A stretch of DNA of 64,000 nucleotides from Dyadobacter sp. MSC1_007 (GTDB lineage Bacteria; Bacteroidota; Bacteroidia; Cytophagales; Spirosomataceae): NCBI RefSeq assembly GCF_023667495.1, contig NZ_JAMOZL010000012.1, forward strand, positions 62,001-126,000. Direction: 5' to 3'. Shown one piece after another: positions 16,294 to 24,935 of the stretch. Both the position numbers and the translations under genes were made by a program. Within the stretch, counting starts at the first letter, position 1, and every line of letters begins with the position of its first letter. The notes beneath the pieces were generated by a model. It was given only the letters and a program-made list of their open reading frames with translations. It had not been told where the DNA came from and searched no databases.

Positions 16294-19200
16294 TTAAAAG
16301 CTATACCGCAATCCAATCTGCCACTGGAATGGGTTGCCTGAAGGCGTTACCACACCGGCTGTATTTACCCGGTAAACGAACTTCTGAGCGTCTTTGTCGA
16401 ACCCGGCAACTGCTGGTTTTCCGTCTGCCGCGGGGATGCCCAATGCGTACAATGCCTGCGATCCAAGGGATTTGTTGGCTCCCCAATCCTTGTTGAGGAA
16501 GTTAGCCACGTTGAAAAGGTCGGCTGAGACTTCTATGTTGTGGCTTCTGTGGATTTTGAACGTCTTCGTCGCACGTAAATCGAACACCCCGTAGAATCCA
16601 TTGATACCGCCATTACGTTCAGCGATTTTGCCCGAATTTTTAATAATATAATCCTTTACGCTCTGGCTGGCGTTGGGATTGTCAAGAATGGCCTGCAAGC
16701 CTTTTCTGACGTTTTCAGGAACGCTCGGATCATTTCTGTCAAATACAAATGCGAGGTCATTTTGGCCCGCTACGAAGTCTGCGTTGCTGTTCGCACCGGA
16801 AAGGAGGGTGTAACGCGTTCCGCCGATCCCTGAATAGCGCACTGCGATGTTCACACCCCAGAAGCTGGGCGCCGTTCCGTAAAACACGATTTTATGACGG
16901 AAATGATTGTCTGAATACGACATCAGGCTCAGATCGCGCGGATCATCCTTCACCGGCAGCGAAAGGGTAGCCGTGTTCGCCACATTACCATTGAACGACG
17001 TATTGTCGCGGGTATCGTTGTAAGTATAGCTCATCTTGATCTCCCCGTCTTTGAAATATTGATAAGTAGCATCAGCGACGAACGAGAATGTGTTGATCTT
17101 GCCTTCACTATTCAGTTCCAGTACACGCCCGAACTTCGTGGTTTTACGGCCTAACAACCAGTTGCCGGCACCGTTAGCGGGCATATCCTTCGCAGGCACA
17201 TATACGCCGCGATTAGCTTCATTGGCCAGACGGAAGAATGGCTCATCAACCATGTTGCGGTCTACGTACATATAATTGTTGCGACCCAGGGTCATATAAC
17301 CTGCAATGCCCACTTTCAGTTTATCGGTCAGGTACTTGCTGTACGAGACGTTGGCTTTGTACATAATCGGTACACGTGCGTCCGGACCGTTGGTATTAAT
17401 GGTCGGCACCTGGAACTGCGCCAGGCTGGGAATGCTGTTGTAGTTGCTCCGGTAAGCCGCAAAGTCGGGTGTAGGTATGTTCGGACTGCGAACATCGACA
17501 GTAGCCAGGTGCTTTCCGTCGAATGTCAGGTTGTTGATCAACACATAGTTATTGATATCGGAAGCAAAAACGCCGGCTCCCAGGCGGAAGATATCCTTGT
17601 GCTGATCATTAACATCCCAGGTGAACTGCACACGCGGCTGCACTACGAATGATTTGATCTTGTGATCTGTGCGTATTTTCAGTTCGTCGAACAAAGTTTG
17701 GTTTAAAGGCGATTTTGGATAATTCGCATAATCCAGGCGCAAGCCCGCCACCACGTCCAGGCCGGTTGCCAGGTTCGTTTTAAGCTGACCATACAAACCC
17801 GCATTCAAAATGCCGCCTTTCACCGACCAGTCGTCCATCAAAGGTACCTCGCGGTAGTAACGGTAAGGTTTCAGGTCCTGGAACTGGTCCAATGCAGTTT
17901 TGTTTGCAGCAGCGTCCACCGTATAATGGAAGCGCCCGTTCACCTCACTGCCATAAGTCGAGTGCGAGCGTGTGTACATCAGGTCTATACCAAATGTATA
18001 TTCGACCTTATTCGTGTTGTAATAAACGTTATCGACGAGTTGGATCACGTTGTTCGTGAACCGCTCCTGTGCGAACCGGTGACCACCCATCTGGATATTG
18101 GTCGAGCGGGTCGAGTTATCACTCAAAGTGGAAGTAACGTTCTCAACGATTGCCCTTGGAATGTTGGCCGGGGGAAGTTGGTCGCCCGGGGCACTTTTCT
18201 GGCGGGTATACAAATGCTGGACTTTCAGCTCATTCGTCAGTTTTGAATTGAGAGAAGACCGAAGGGAGGCGAGTAAGCTGTTGTCGACGTTGAAATCGTT
18301 ACCATAGGATTCGTAAATGTTGATCGACGTGTTGTCGGCAAGACCTAATTTGTTGCGGTCATTGGTGTAATTATTGCGGATCGTGAGCAGGTTTTTGTTG
18401 TTGATCTGCCAATCGATGCGGGCAAATGCAGCGTCGGAACCCCTTCCTTTGTCGAATGAACCAAACTGCGGCGTGTTGGCGACCCCGTATTTGGTGCGTG
18501 CTATGTCGACAAATTTATCAAGGGTTGTGCGGGTCACATTGAAGCGGTTTTCGTCCACAGGCCCGAGCACGTCTGCGATTATGAGCGGGCGCGTGTCCGT
18601 CTGGTGGTCCCATGCCACAAAAAAGTGCAGTTTATCTTTCAGAATAGGGCCGCCCAGCGAAAAGCCAAACTGGTTGGTAGAAAATTTATTGTTTTGCTTG
18701 TTGCCGCGGATGTCGTACTGGCTGGCCAACCAGTCGGCGCGGGTGTAGTTGAATGCGCTACCGCTCAATTGATTGGTACCTGATTTGGTCACCGCACTCA
18801 CCGTACCGCCACCGCTGCGGCCATAAGTAACATCATATTGGTTGGTTACCACCTGGAACTCCCGAACCGCCTCGATGGATATCGAATAGGGCGCGCCGCT
18901 CCGGCTGGTTGTTGAACCCGCAGAAGTCGGGTTTTTGGCATTCATACCATCGATTGTGTAGTTGGTAGAAGAACCGAGCTGACCCGAAATATTACCGCCG
19001 CGGCTCAACGGGGAAAGATCCATCAGCGAGGTGAAATTACGTCCGTTGACAGGCAGGCGGGTAATATCTTTGGCTGAAATGGCCGTTGAAGCGCCCAGGT
19101 TTTCGATCTTATTCTTGATACCCGAAGCAACAACCTGTACTACTTCCAGCGATTGACCGGCTTCCTTCATATTGATTTTAACTTTCACAGCATCGCCCTG

Positions 19201-19509
19201 GTGCAGGATATACCCGGTTTGCTTTTGCTCACCGAAGCCGACGAATGTTGCTGTAACCGTGTAGGGGCCGCCTAGTGGAAGTTCTTTAAAACTATATTCC
19301 CCTTTTGCATTGGTGATGGTACCTGTCGTAAAACCTGTCGATTCGTTTTTGACCTGAACAGTCGCACCGGGAAGTCCGGCGTTCTGATCGTCGGTGATGA
19401 CACCGGCAATCGATGCCTGGGTGGTCTGGGCCTGTACAATCGCGGTGTTGGTAATGCAGCACAGCAATGTCAGGAAGATGGGGAGTAAAAATCTCTTATG
19501 CATGAACAT
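16294..19509 (-). CDS. Oar-like TonB-dependent receptor with N-terminal carboxypeptidase-regulatory domain
   Basis: 1071 residues. Signal peptide (ending IVQAQT, about 28), a carboxypeptidase-regulatory-like beta-sandwich (about 30-115; ASIAGVITDDQNAGLPGATV), a plug (about 130-260; LPVNGRNFTSLMDLSPLSRG and NYTIDGMNAKNPTS) and a beta-barrel ending in an aromatic residue (QIGLRYSF). The architecture matches Oar-type receptors, which import large substrates or take part in surface adhesion. It is monocistronic, with its own terminator. The AhpD-like gene runs divergently. No clear regulatory box was seen upstream. Confidence 0.88.
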   Translation of the reverse strand: MFMHKRFLLPIFLTLLCCITNTAIVQAQTTQASIAGVITDDQNAGLPGATVQVKNESTGFTTGTITNAKGEYSFKELPLGGPYTVTATFVGFGEQKQTGYILHQGDAVKVKINMKEAGQSLEVVQVVASGIKNKIENLGASTAISAKDITRLPVNGRNFTSLMDLSPLSRGGNISGQLGSSTNYTIDGMNAKNPTSAGSTTSRSGAPYSISIEAVREFQVVTNQYDVTYGRSGGGTVSAVTKSGTNQLSGSAFNYTRADWLASQYDIRGNKQNNKFSTNQFGFSLGGPILKDKLHFFVAWDHQTDTRPLIIADVLGPVDENRFNVTRTTLDKFVDIARTKYGVANTPQFGSFDKGRGSDAAFARIDWQINNKNLLTIRNNYTNDRNKLGLADNTSINIYESYGNDFNVDNSLLASLRSSLNSKLTNELKVQHLYTRQKSAPGDQLPPANIPRAIVENVTSTLSDNSTRSTNIQMGGHRFAQERFTNNVIQLVDNVYYNTNKVEYTFGIDLMYTRSHSTYGSEVNGRFHYTVDAAANKTALDQFQDLKPYRYYREVPLMDDWSVKGGILNAGLYGQLKTNLATGLDVVAGLRLDYANYPKSPLNQTLFDELKIRTDHKIKSFVVQPRVQFTWDVNDQHKDIFRLGAGVFASDINNYVLINNLTFDGKHLATVDVRSPNIPTPDFAAYRSNYNSIPSLAQFQVPTINTNGPDARVPIMYKANVSYSKYLTDKLKVGIAGYMTLGRNNYMYVDRNMVDEPFFRLANEANRGVYVPAKDMPANGAGNWLLGRKTTKFGRVLELNSEGKINTFSFVADATYQYFKDGEIKMSYTYNDTRDNTSFNGNVANTATLSLPVKDDPRDLSLMSYSDNHFRHKIVFYGTAPSFWGVNIAVRYSGIGGTRYTLLSGANSNADFVAGQNDLAFVFDRNDPSVPENVRKGLQAILDNPNASQSVKDYIIKNSGKIAERNGGINGFYGVFDLRATKTFKIHRSHNIEVSADLFNVANFLNKDWGANKSLGSQALYALGIPAADGKPAVAGFDKDAQKFVYRVNTAGVVTPSGNPFQWQIGLRYSF

Positions 19510-19727
19510 ATTTGTTGGTTAACAAAATTTGCGCAAAAGAACTATACCTACTTGTCCAGGGCGTTACTGAATTGTTATGTAATTGTAAAGAATGGTGGGG
19601 ATGTGTGTCCGGCGCTGCTTTTTTGAAGTTTTTAAAAAAATATTTTACTGGTGCTGTCCAATTCCGGATAGGGCGGTTGTCACTATGGTGTAATTCAATT
19701 ATCAATCATTTATAAACTGATAAAAAA

Positions 19728-20195
19728 ATGGAACCACGTATCAATTTGCTCGAAAAAGGACAAAAAGTAATGAAAGCGATGTACGGACTGAGCGGCTATC
19801 TTGCCAAATGCCCGGTAGAAAAAAGATTGCTGAACCTCATATATTTAAGAGTATCACAGCTGAATGGCTGTGCGTTTTGCCTCGATATGCATTCCAAAGA
19901 TTTGCGCGCTGACGGCGAAACCGAGCAACGGTTATATCTGCTGAATGGCTGGCGCGAGGCACCCTTCTATACCGACCGTGAAAGGGCAGCATTCGCTTAT
20001 GCAGAATCTGTAACGGCGCTTGAAGGACGTGAGGTATCGGACGAGGTGTATGAACTGGTCAGCAAACATTTCACCGAAGATGAAATTATAGACCTCACGA
20101 TGGCTATCGTAGCGATCAATTCTTATAACCGCTTTAATATCGCATTCCGCACCGTTGCCGGAAGTTACGAGCCAGGCGCATTTGCAGCGCATTGA
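19728..20195 (+). CDS. Carboxymuconolactone decarboxylase/AhpD-family protein
   Basis: 155 residues, all-helical. The AhpD-type redox motif RVSQLNGCAFCLDMH (about residues 44-58) supplies the C-x-x-C pair and the proton-relay histidine, pointing to alkylhydroperoxidase-like rather than lactone-decarboxylating activity. EDEIIDLTMAIVAINSYNRF near the C-terminus is also typical. It probably acts in the cytosol against peroxides. It is a single gene, convergent with the LuxR-type regulator. Confidence 0.88.
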   Translation: MEPRINLLEKGQKVMKAMYGLSGYLAKCPVEKRLLNLIYLRVSQLNGCAFCLDMHSKDLRADGETEQRLYLLNGWREAPFYTDRERAAFAYAESVTALEGREVSDEVYELVSKHFTEDEIIDLTMAIVAINSYNRFNIAFRTVAGSYEPGAFAAH

Positions 20196-20217
20196 TCTGA
20201 ATTTCACTTCATCGGCC

Positions 20218-20257
20218 GATCAGGATTGGTGCCTTTTTTCGGGTGCTAGTCCTGATC
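20218..20257 (+). terminator. Possible terminator after the AhpD-like gene
   Basis: 8-base inverted repeat GATCAGGA (20218-20225) and TCCTGATC (20250-20257) with a long 24-base loop, then TTTATAAT. It overlaps the end of the convergent regulator gene. Moderate support because the loop is long. Confidence 0.35.
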
Positions 20258-20884
20258 TTTATAATATCGCACCTTTTGAAACATTTCAACAAGCGTCGAT
20301 ACGTCAAGTTTTTCGAAAAGACGTGCTTTGTAAGTGCTCACCGAACTTTCGGTAACATCCAGTCTCGAAGCGATTTCTTTGACCCACATTCCTTCGATCA
20401 GCATATCCATAATGGTAATTTCCCTTTGCGAGAGATTGAGCAGGGGGTTATCAGCCTCATAATTGTTGTTACCGAGCTGGTTGAGCAACTCAGTTCTAAT
20501 GCGGGGGCTTACATACCTGCCAGTCTCCATGACATCCACAATTGCCTTTCCGAGCTCTTCAGTCCCCGAATTTTTCGAAACAAACCCATTGGCACCTGCG
20601 CGTAGGTAGTGAATACCATATAGCCTTTCTTCCAGCGCCGAAAAGATGAGGATTGGCGCATTTTTCTGCACGGTTCGAATCCGTTCGATCATATCAAAAC
20701 CCTCGCCCTGAGGGATTTGTATATCCAATATGATAAGGTCTGCCGGTTGGTTGGCCACTTCATCGAGCAATGAGCTGAATGTGCTCACTTCGCGAACGCT
20801 TACTTCCGGGAACAGTTCCTGCACCAGGATTTTGATGGCTAATCTGATGATCTGATAGTCTTCAACAATTAAAATATGCTTCAT
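20246..20884 (-). CDS. NarL/LuxR-family response regulator
   Basis: 212 residues. Receiver domain at 1-120 with E8/D9, phospho-acceptor D54 (IILDIQIP) and the conserved FSALEERLYG. A LuxR-type helix-turn-helix lies near the C-terminus (LSQREITIMDMLIEGMWVKE then IASRLDVTESSVSTYKARLF). It lies 48 bases downstream of the sensor kinase gene on the same strand, so the kinase is followed by this regulator and preceded by a LytTR regulator. The kinase might feed both, or this regulator may be served by another kinase. Confidence 0.88.
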   Translation of the reverse strand: MKHILIVEDYQIIRLAIKILVQELFPEVSVREVSTFSSLLDEVANQPADLIILDIQIPQGEGFDMIERIRTVQKNAPILIFSALEERLYGIHYLRAGANGFVSKNSGTEELGKAIVDVMETGRYVSPRIRTELLNQLGNNNYEADNPLLNLSQREITIMDMLIEGMWVKEIASRLDVTESSVSTYKARLFEKLDVSTLVEMFQKVRYYKDQD

Positions 20885-20932
20885 TAGGACTTGATCAACA
20901 ATTAAAAAATGAATGCATCTCCGGCGCCAATG

Positions 20933-22165
20933 TCAATTATATGCCTGATCGGCAGCCTGGATACCTGTTGCGTCGAGATCGATCACAAGGTCCACACTGA
21001 ATTCGGTTTCACTTTGCCGGATAGACAACTGATGTCTTTCCGGATAGAGCAGTCGAAGCCGCTTAACGGTGTTCGCCAGACCAAAACCCCCAACATTTCC
21101 TTGCGTGGCCGGGGTTAACGGTGATGACGCAGGAAGACCGTTTTTTACGGAAAAATGAAGCTCAGGGCCATTCAATACCACCGAAATGAAGACGTACGAC
21201 TCCAACTTACTCTTTCCCGGCCCGTGCTTGAATGCGTTTTCTACAAAGGAAACCAGCAACAACGGGGCAATGAGACAGTCTGACAGTGGGCCTTCCCGGT
21301 GAAGATGAATATTAACCTTTTCACCAAACCGCGCCTTTTCCAGGTCAAGATAGTTTTCAATGTACTCAATTTCGCTGGCAAGCGGCACTTTTTCCTTGCT
21401 CGATTCGTACAGGCTGTACCGCATCAGATCGGCAAGTTTTAGTACTAGGTCGGCCGCCTGGTCGTCCACGTCGACCGCTCTGGTATAAATGGCGTTAAGT
21501 GTATTAAAAAGAAAATGCGGATTAATCTGTGACTTCAGGAAACTGAGTTCGAGGTCCAGATTGTCTTTCTGCAATTGCAAACTTCTGGTGTGCAGGTCCA
21601 GATTCGCCTTTTCGAGTTGGAGCCTATCACGTTCGAGCCGCAGGTTTCGCGTTCTTGAAATGATAATATCTCTCATTACTTTAATAGCAAGTATGGGAAT
21701 TGCGTAAAAAAGGCTCCATGCATAATTGAAATAGGCAAGTTTTAAATTGATGAAGCATTCGGGCCAGCTGTACCGGCTCAGGTAATCGTTCCAGACGCGG
21801 GTTACGTAAAAGGACGTACCCTTGATATTCGCATCGCTGATTTTCGACAGATATTCAAATTCAAGGTAATTGCTGATGTGGAGTATTTGAAAAACGCCAA
21901 GAACCGAAATGATTAGTAATGGGATTCTTTTTGTATAAAGAAACCTTGGAAAAATTACGTATCCCAGGAAATAGAACATCATGAGGCACTGAATAAACAC
22001 CACCACCGATGCATGTTCCACAACTTGTACGTTATCCTTGGTAAGGGATGGTACGGCAAAGTATCTGATAATAGACCAAATGGCCATCCAGGTGAGCACA
22101 TGATATATAAGCCGTACAATTTTTTTTGTCCTGTTTCCGGAAGAGAAGAAGACATTCAAGTCCAT
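20933..22165 (-). CDS. LytS-type sensor histidine kinase
   Basis: 410 residues. About four membrane segments in the first 170 residues (for example SVVVFIQCLMMFYFLGYVIF and IPLLIISVLGVFQILHISNY) with no extracellular domain of note. A coiled coil (RNLRLERDRLQLEKANLDLH) follows, then the His_kinase domain with phospho-acceptor H in SFLKSQINPHFLFNTLNAIY. The ATPase domain has NAFKHG and GGFGLANTVKRL. It lies 6 bases after the LytTR regulator gene and is surely cotranscribed with it. The signal is unknown. Confidence 0.9.
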   Translation of the reverse strand: MDLNVFFSSGNRTKKIVRLIYHVLTWMAIWSIIRYFAVPSLTKDNVQVVEHASVVVFIQCLMMFYFLGYVIFPRFLYTKRIPLLIISVLGVFQILHISNYLEFEYLSKISDANIKGTSFYVTRVWNDYLSRYSWPECFINLKLAYFNYAWSLFYAIPILAIKVMRDIIISRTRNLRLERDRLQLEKANLDLHTRSLQLQKDNLDLELSFLKSQINPHFLFNTLNAIYTRAVDVDDQAADLVLKLADLMRYSLYESSKEKVPLASEIEYIENYLDLEKARFGEKVNIHLHREGPLSDCLIAPLLLVSFVENAFKHGPGKSKLESYVFISVVLNGPELHFSVKNGLPASSPLTPATQGNVGGFGLANTVKRLRLLYPERHQLSIRQSETEFSVDLVIDLDATGIQAADQAYN

Positions 22166-22171
22166 AAACCG

Positions 22172-22957
22172 TCAGATTCTGTTCTTTTGAAGGGCGGCCA
22201 GCACATTTGCACGGTAAGTGACGCCAATAGGAATTTTCCTGCCGCTATTGGTGGTTATTTCATTACCCTCAATTTCCCGTATTACCTTTTTGTTAACAAT
22301 ATAGGACCGGTTGACGCGCAGGAACTGAGTTGGGGGTAGCGCTTCTTCGAGCTTTGCCATCGTCATATGGATGATCGCAACACGGTCCGACCAATATAAT
22401 TTAAGGTAATCGCGCATGCTTTCAATAAAATGAATTTCACTCGGTGCTACTTTAATGAGTTTCTTATTCTCTTTCAATAAAAGGAAATCATTTTGCGCCA
22501 GAAAAAAGTCCGTTTGGCTGGTTTTAGGCGTCATTACAGGCAATTGAGCGGGTGGTATTTCCTGTTGCATATGGAATTGTTTGCTCGTGAGGGCAATGTC
22601 CACCTTGTTAACGGCTTTGAGGAAGCGCGTAAAAGAAACAGGTTTCATCAGATAATCGGTAACCCCCTGCTCATAGCCTTCGAGGGCATACGACGGATCC
22701 GCGGTAATCATGATAATGGCCGGTCGGGCGGACGGAAGTAGCTTTAATAGCTCAAAACCGGTCATTTCGGGCATTTCGATGTCTAGAAACACCACATCGG
22801 GCTGCTTGCTACGTATGAGGAAAAGGGCATCGGCTGCATTTTCGGCGATGCCAATTAATTCCAGAAAAGGAATTTTCGAAACGTATTTTTCTGTCAAATG
22901 GCGCGCATCGGCCTCATCATCTACAATTATACACCGCAACCTACCGGGAGATAACAT
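22172..22957 (-). CDS. LytTR-family response regulator paired with the LytS-type kinase
   Basis: 261 residues. The receiver (about 7-125) has D13/D14, phospho-acceptor D59 (FLDIEMPEMTGF) and K106 (YLMKPVSFTRFL). A LytTR domain follows a Pro/Gln linker at about 160-258 (HFIESMRDYLKLYWSDRVAI and QFLRVNRSYIVNKKVIREIE). First gene of a probable three-gene signalling operon (LytTR regulator, kinase, LuxR-type regulator). It is similar in layout to the orphan LytTR regulator at 2037-2759. Confidence 0.9.
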   Translation of the reverse strand: MLSPGRLRCIIVDDEADARHLTEKYVSKIPFLELIGIAENAADALFLIRSKQPDVVFLDIEMPEMTGFELLKLLPSARPAIIMITADPSYALEGYEQGVTDYLMKPVSFTRFLKAVNKVDIALTSKQFHMQQEIPPAQLPVMTPKTSQTDFFLAQNDFLLLKENKKLIKVAPSEIHFIESMRDYLKLYWSDRVAIIHMTMAKLEEALPPTQFLRVNRSYIVNKKVIREIEGNEITTNSGRKIPIGVTYRANVLAALQKNRI

Positions 22958-23126
22958 ACTCAGCGCTTAACTTCCGTACTATTTTCATTCGTCTGCAATA
23001 ATATAGGTATTGGTCGAAATTAATGCACAGTTCAGCGAAATTATTTTAGATAAATCGATATATAAGATTACTTTAAACCCATATTTAAACGAGCATTGTC
23101 GCAGGAGAAATATACATTTGTCAGCC

Positions 23127-23237
23127 ATGAAAAAAAGAACTTTGGAATTTGATTCCCAGAATGTGACCAGCGCATTGTTTGAATCACTACATTTATGTCA
23201 TAAATACACTTCATTTACAAACTATCCCATTAATTAG
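23127..23237 (+). CDS. Possible 36-residue peptide in a gene-poor region
   Basis: ATG at 23127, TAG at 23235. The peptide begins MKKRTLEFDSQNVTSALFES and has one Cys near residue 24. A perfect -7 element TACATTTG (23113-23120) lies 6 bases before the ATG, so a transcript starting there would be almost leaderless. A longer frame from 23010 in the same phase looks accidental. No homologue is recognised. The charged MKK leader with a Ser/Thr/Cys-bearing tail recalls RiPP precursors, but no modifying enzyme is nearby. It may equally be only the 5' end of the RNA ending at 23451. Confidence 0.25.
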   Translation: MKKRTLEFDSQNVTSALFESLHLCHKYTSFTNYPIN

Positions 23238-23344
23238 GTGGTGCCTGGCCTTTTTTTACAAGATCTTTGCAGCGTTATGCTAGCTTCTCGTGTCGTAGTG
23301 TTTTGGAGGGTTGTTTAAGTAAAAAGTTAAAAACATGTTTAGCT

Positions 23345-23451
23345 AAATACAGGAACAATCATCCTTGCCTGAACAAGGAAACGTTTACTTTCATAAGTAA
23401 AATGGGTGCTTAAAAATTGAAAGCCCCTGGCATTTTGCCAGGGGTTTTTTT
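23345..23451 (+). ncRNA. Candidate structured small RNA with three hairpins
   Basis: Three consecutive stem-loops: CCTTG/CAAGG (23363-23378), TTTACTT-tcat-AAGTAAA (23384-23401), and CCCCTGGC/GCCAGGGG (23424-23444) followed by seven T. No protein-coding frame of note ends here, so the terminator must serve a non-coding or very short coding plus-strand transcript. The 5' end is uncertain; it could be as far up as about 23125. No known family (6S, SRP, tmRNA, RNase P) was recognised. The rest of the 22958-23568 gap shows no gene. Confidence 0.4.
23424..23451 (+). terminator. Strong Rho-independent terminator
   Basis: Perfect 8-base GC-rich stem CCCCTGGC (23424-23431) and GCCAGGGG (23437-23444) with a 5-base loop and a run of seven T. 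It points rightward and ends no annotated protein gene. Confidence 0.85.
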
Positions 23452-23568
23452 AATGTTGACTATTGGATACCAGGAAAGATCGTTTCCTGACCTATTGGTG
23501 AGGGGTGATATTTTTGTAGCTAAATCTTGACAAATTAAAAAAATTAAATAATTTGAACTTAACACAAT

Positions 23569-24933
23569 TTATTGGATTTCGACGAGACTCCAAAACGGAA
23601 GTGAGCGCTCGTTCTTCGCAAATATAAATCTCGCTTCATACTTGCCGGACGGAGCATTCGCAGGCATCTTATATTCCCCATAGTAGGCATAAACCGTTCC
23701 ATCACCATAGCACCAGTCTGCACGTACTGCTGGTTTCATGACGATCACCTGATCGCCGGATTTCAGTTCAAGATCGGGTAGGGGCTTCGATTTGTCGACT
23801 CCGGCCCCGTAACGCCATTCCAGAATGCCAGGAAACGGCATAGCATAGAAAGTCTGACCTTTGGATAGCCGGACCCGTTCCGTCTGGTAAGGGACATCGA
23901 AAGTGGGGCATTCATAAAACGTGGTCCAGATGTTGCAGAACGATTTTTTCGCAGAGTCGGCTGATACCGTGCCAAGCATTTTTCCGATGAGATCGTTCTC
24001 TTCATAAATGTTAAAGAGGTAATGGTCATCGGGCATATTATCCGGAAAATTTACCGCTAGACTTCCGTAATCTCTGAATTTGGCCTCTAACACCCTCGGT
24101 GTCGTCATCCTGTCGTTGGAAACATTGATTTTGTAATGTTTGGATGGAAGGAAGACCCCACCAGTGAATATGGCCTGTTCTCTGGGTAAGGCCCTGAAAA
24201 GGTGGTAATCCGGGGCCGTTCTCACACCTGGTTTTATTCTGTTGATCTTTTGTTTTCCCGGAAATTCGAATTTCTTTTCGTTATATGAAATGCTTAAAAC
24301 TGCGTTTTCCGATTCCAGGAATGGTGTTATTTTAGGGATATTCAGGTAAGATTCGTAACATTCACCAACGCTGGTAAGGTTGCGGGCGGGGTCGGTTAGC
24401 GAACCGGCAAACACTGTTTTTCCGTCGGGCACCTCAGGGATAGAACCAATCCCCGATTTAAATTTGAAAGAAACTGAACCTGCGATATCGTTGACGGATG
24501 AAGTCAAACTGAATTCTGACTTTAACTCGGCCGTGAGCGGTCCTTCATGTTGTACATATACCGTGTAATATTTGACGCCAGGCTTTGCCGGGTCCGTTTT
24601 TTGGACTATGAATGTCTCCGGATAAGCGGCCTTAAACTCGTAACGGACGTGATTTTTCGTGTAGCGGGTCAGATCCTGCGGAATGTAAAGCTCTGTACCA
24701 GCCGAGAGGCTGAGTTCAATGTCCAGAATATCATCTTTGAAGCTCTCCGGAAGGACGATCTGGATAATGTTCTTGCTGGTATCCAGCCTGGCTTCTTTGG
24801 CACCGTTGACCTTAATGGCTTCGACAAATTTGTCTTTGACTTCGATCACTTTCGGAGCGACTTCCTTATCCTTTTTACAGCCGGGAAGCAGCAATATGAT
24901 TTGTAATAATAGATAGAAGGAAAGTTTTTTCAT
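23569..24933 (-). CDS. Lipoprotein of unknown function, paralogue B
   Basis: 454 residues. Lipoprotein signal (LLLQIILLLPGC, lipid anchor at Cys 19, then KKDK). The N-terminal third looks like a beta-sandwich (NIIQIVLPESFKDDILDIEL and YYTVYVQHEGPLTAELKSEF); the rest has Ig-like strands (PDNMPDDHYLFNIYEENDLI). It lies 2 bases after a paralogue of nearly equal length. Shared phrases in both proteins are IQIVLPESF, HEGPLTAE, PDDHYL, YGDG and GKYEAR. Likely attached to the outer membrane; function unknown. Confidence 0.7.
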   Translation of the reverse strand: MKKLSFYLLLQIILLLPGCKKDKEVAPKVIEVKDKFVEAIKVNGAKEARLDTSKNIIQIVLPESFKDDILDIELSLSAGTELYIPQDLTRYTKNHVRYEFKAAYPETFIVQKTDPAKPGVKYYTVYVQHEGPLTAELKSEFSLTSSVNDIAGSVSFKFKSGIGSIPEVPDGKTVFAGSLTDPARNLTSVGECYESYLNIPKITPFLESENAVLSISYNEKKFEFPGKQKINRIKPGVRTAPDYHLFRALPREQAIFTGGVFLPSKHYKINVSNDRMTTPRVLEAKFRDYGSLAVNFPDNMPDDHYLFNIYEENDLIGKMLGTVSADSAKKSFCNIWTTFYECPTFDVPYQTERVRLSKGQTFYAMPFPGILEWRYGAGVDKSKPLPDLELKSGDQVIVMKPAVRADWCYGDGTVYAYYGEYKMPANAPSGKYEARFIFAKNERSLPFWSLVEIQ

Positions 24934-24935
24934 GG

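Noticed and set aside
23010..23126. 75-codon version of the small peptide gene at 23010-23237
   Set aside because: The -7 element at 23113-23120 lies inside it, and the first part has poor composition; only the 36-codon form is kept, at low confidence.
23345..23451. Known RNA families (6S, tmRNA, SRP RNA, RNase P) for the small RNA candidate
   Set aside because: The length and conserved cores of these RNAs are not visible; it is kept as unknown.
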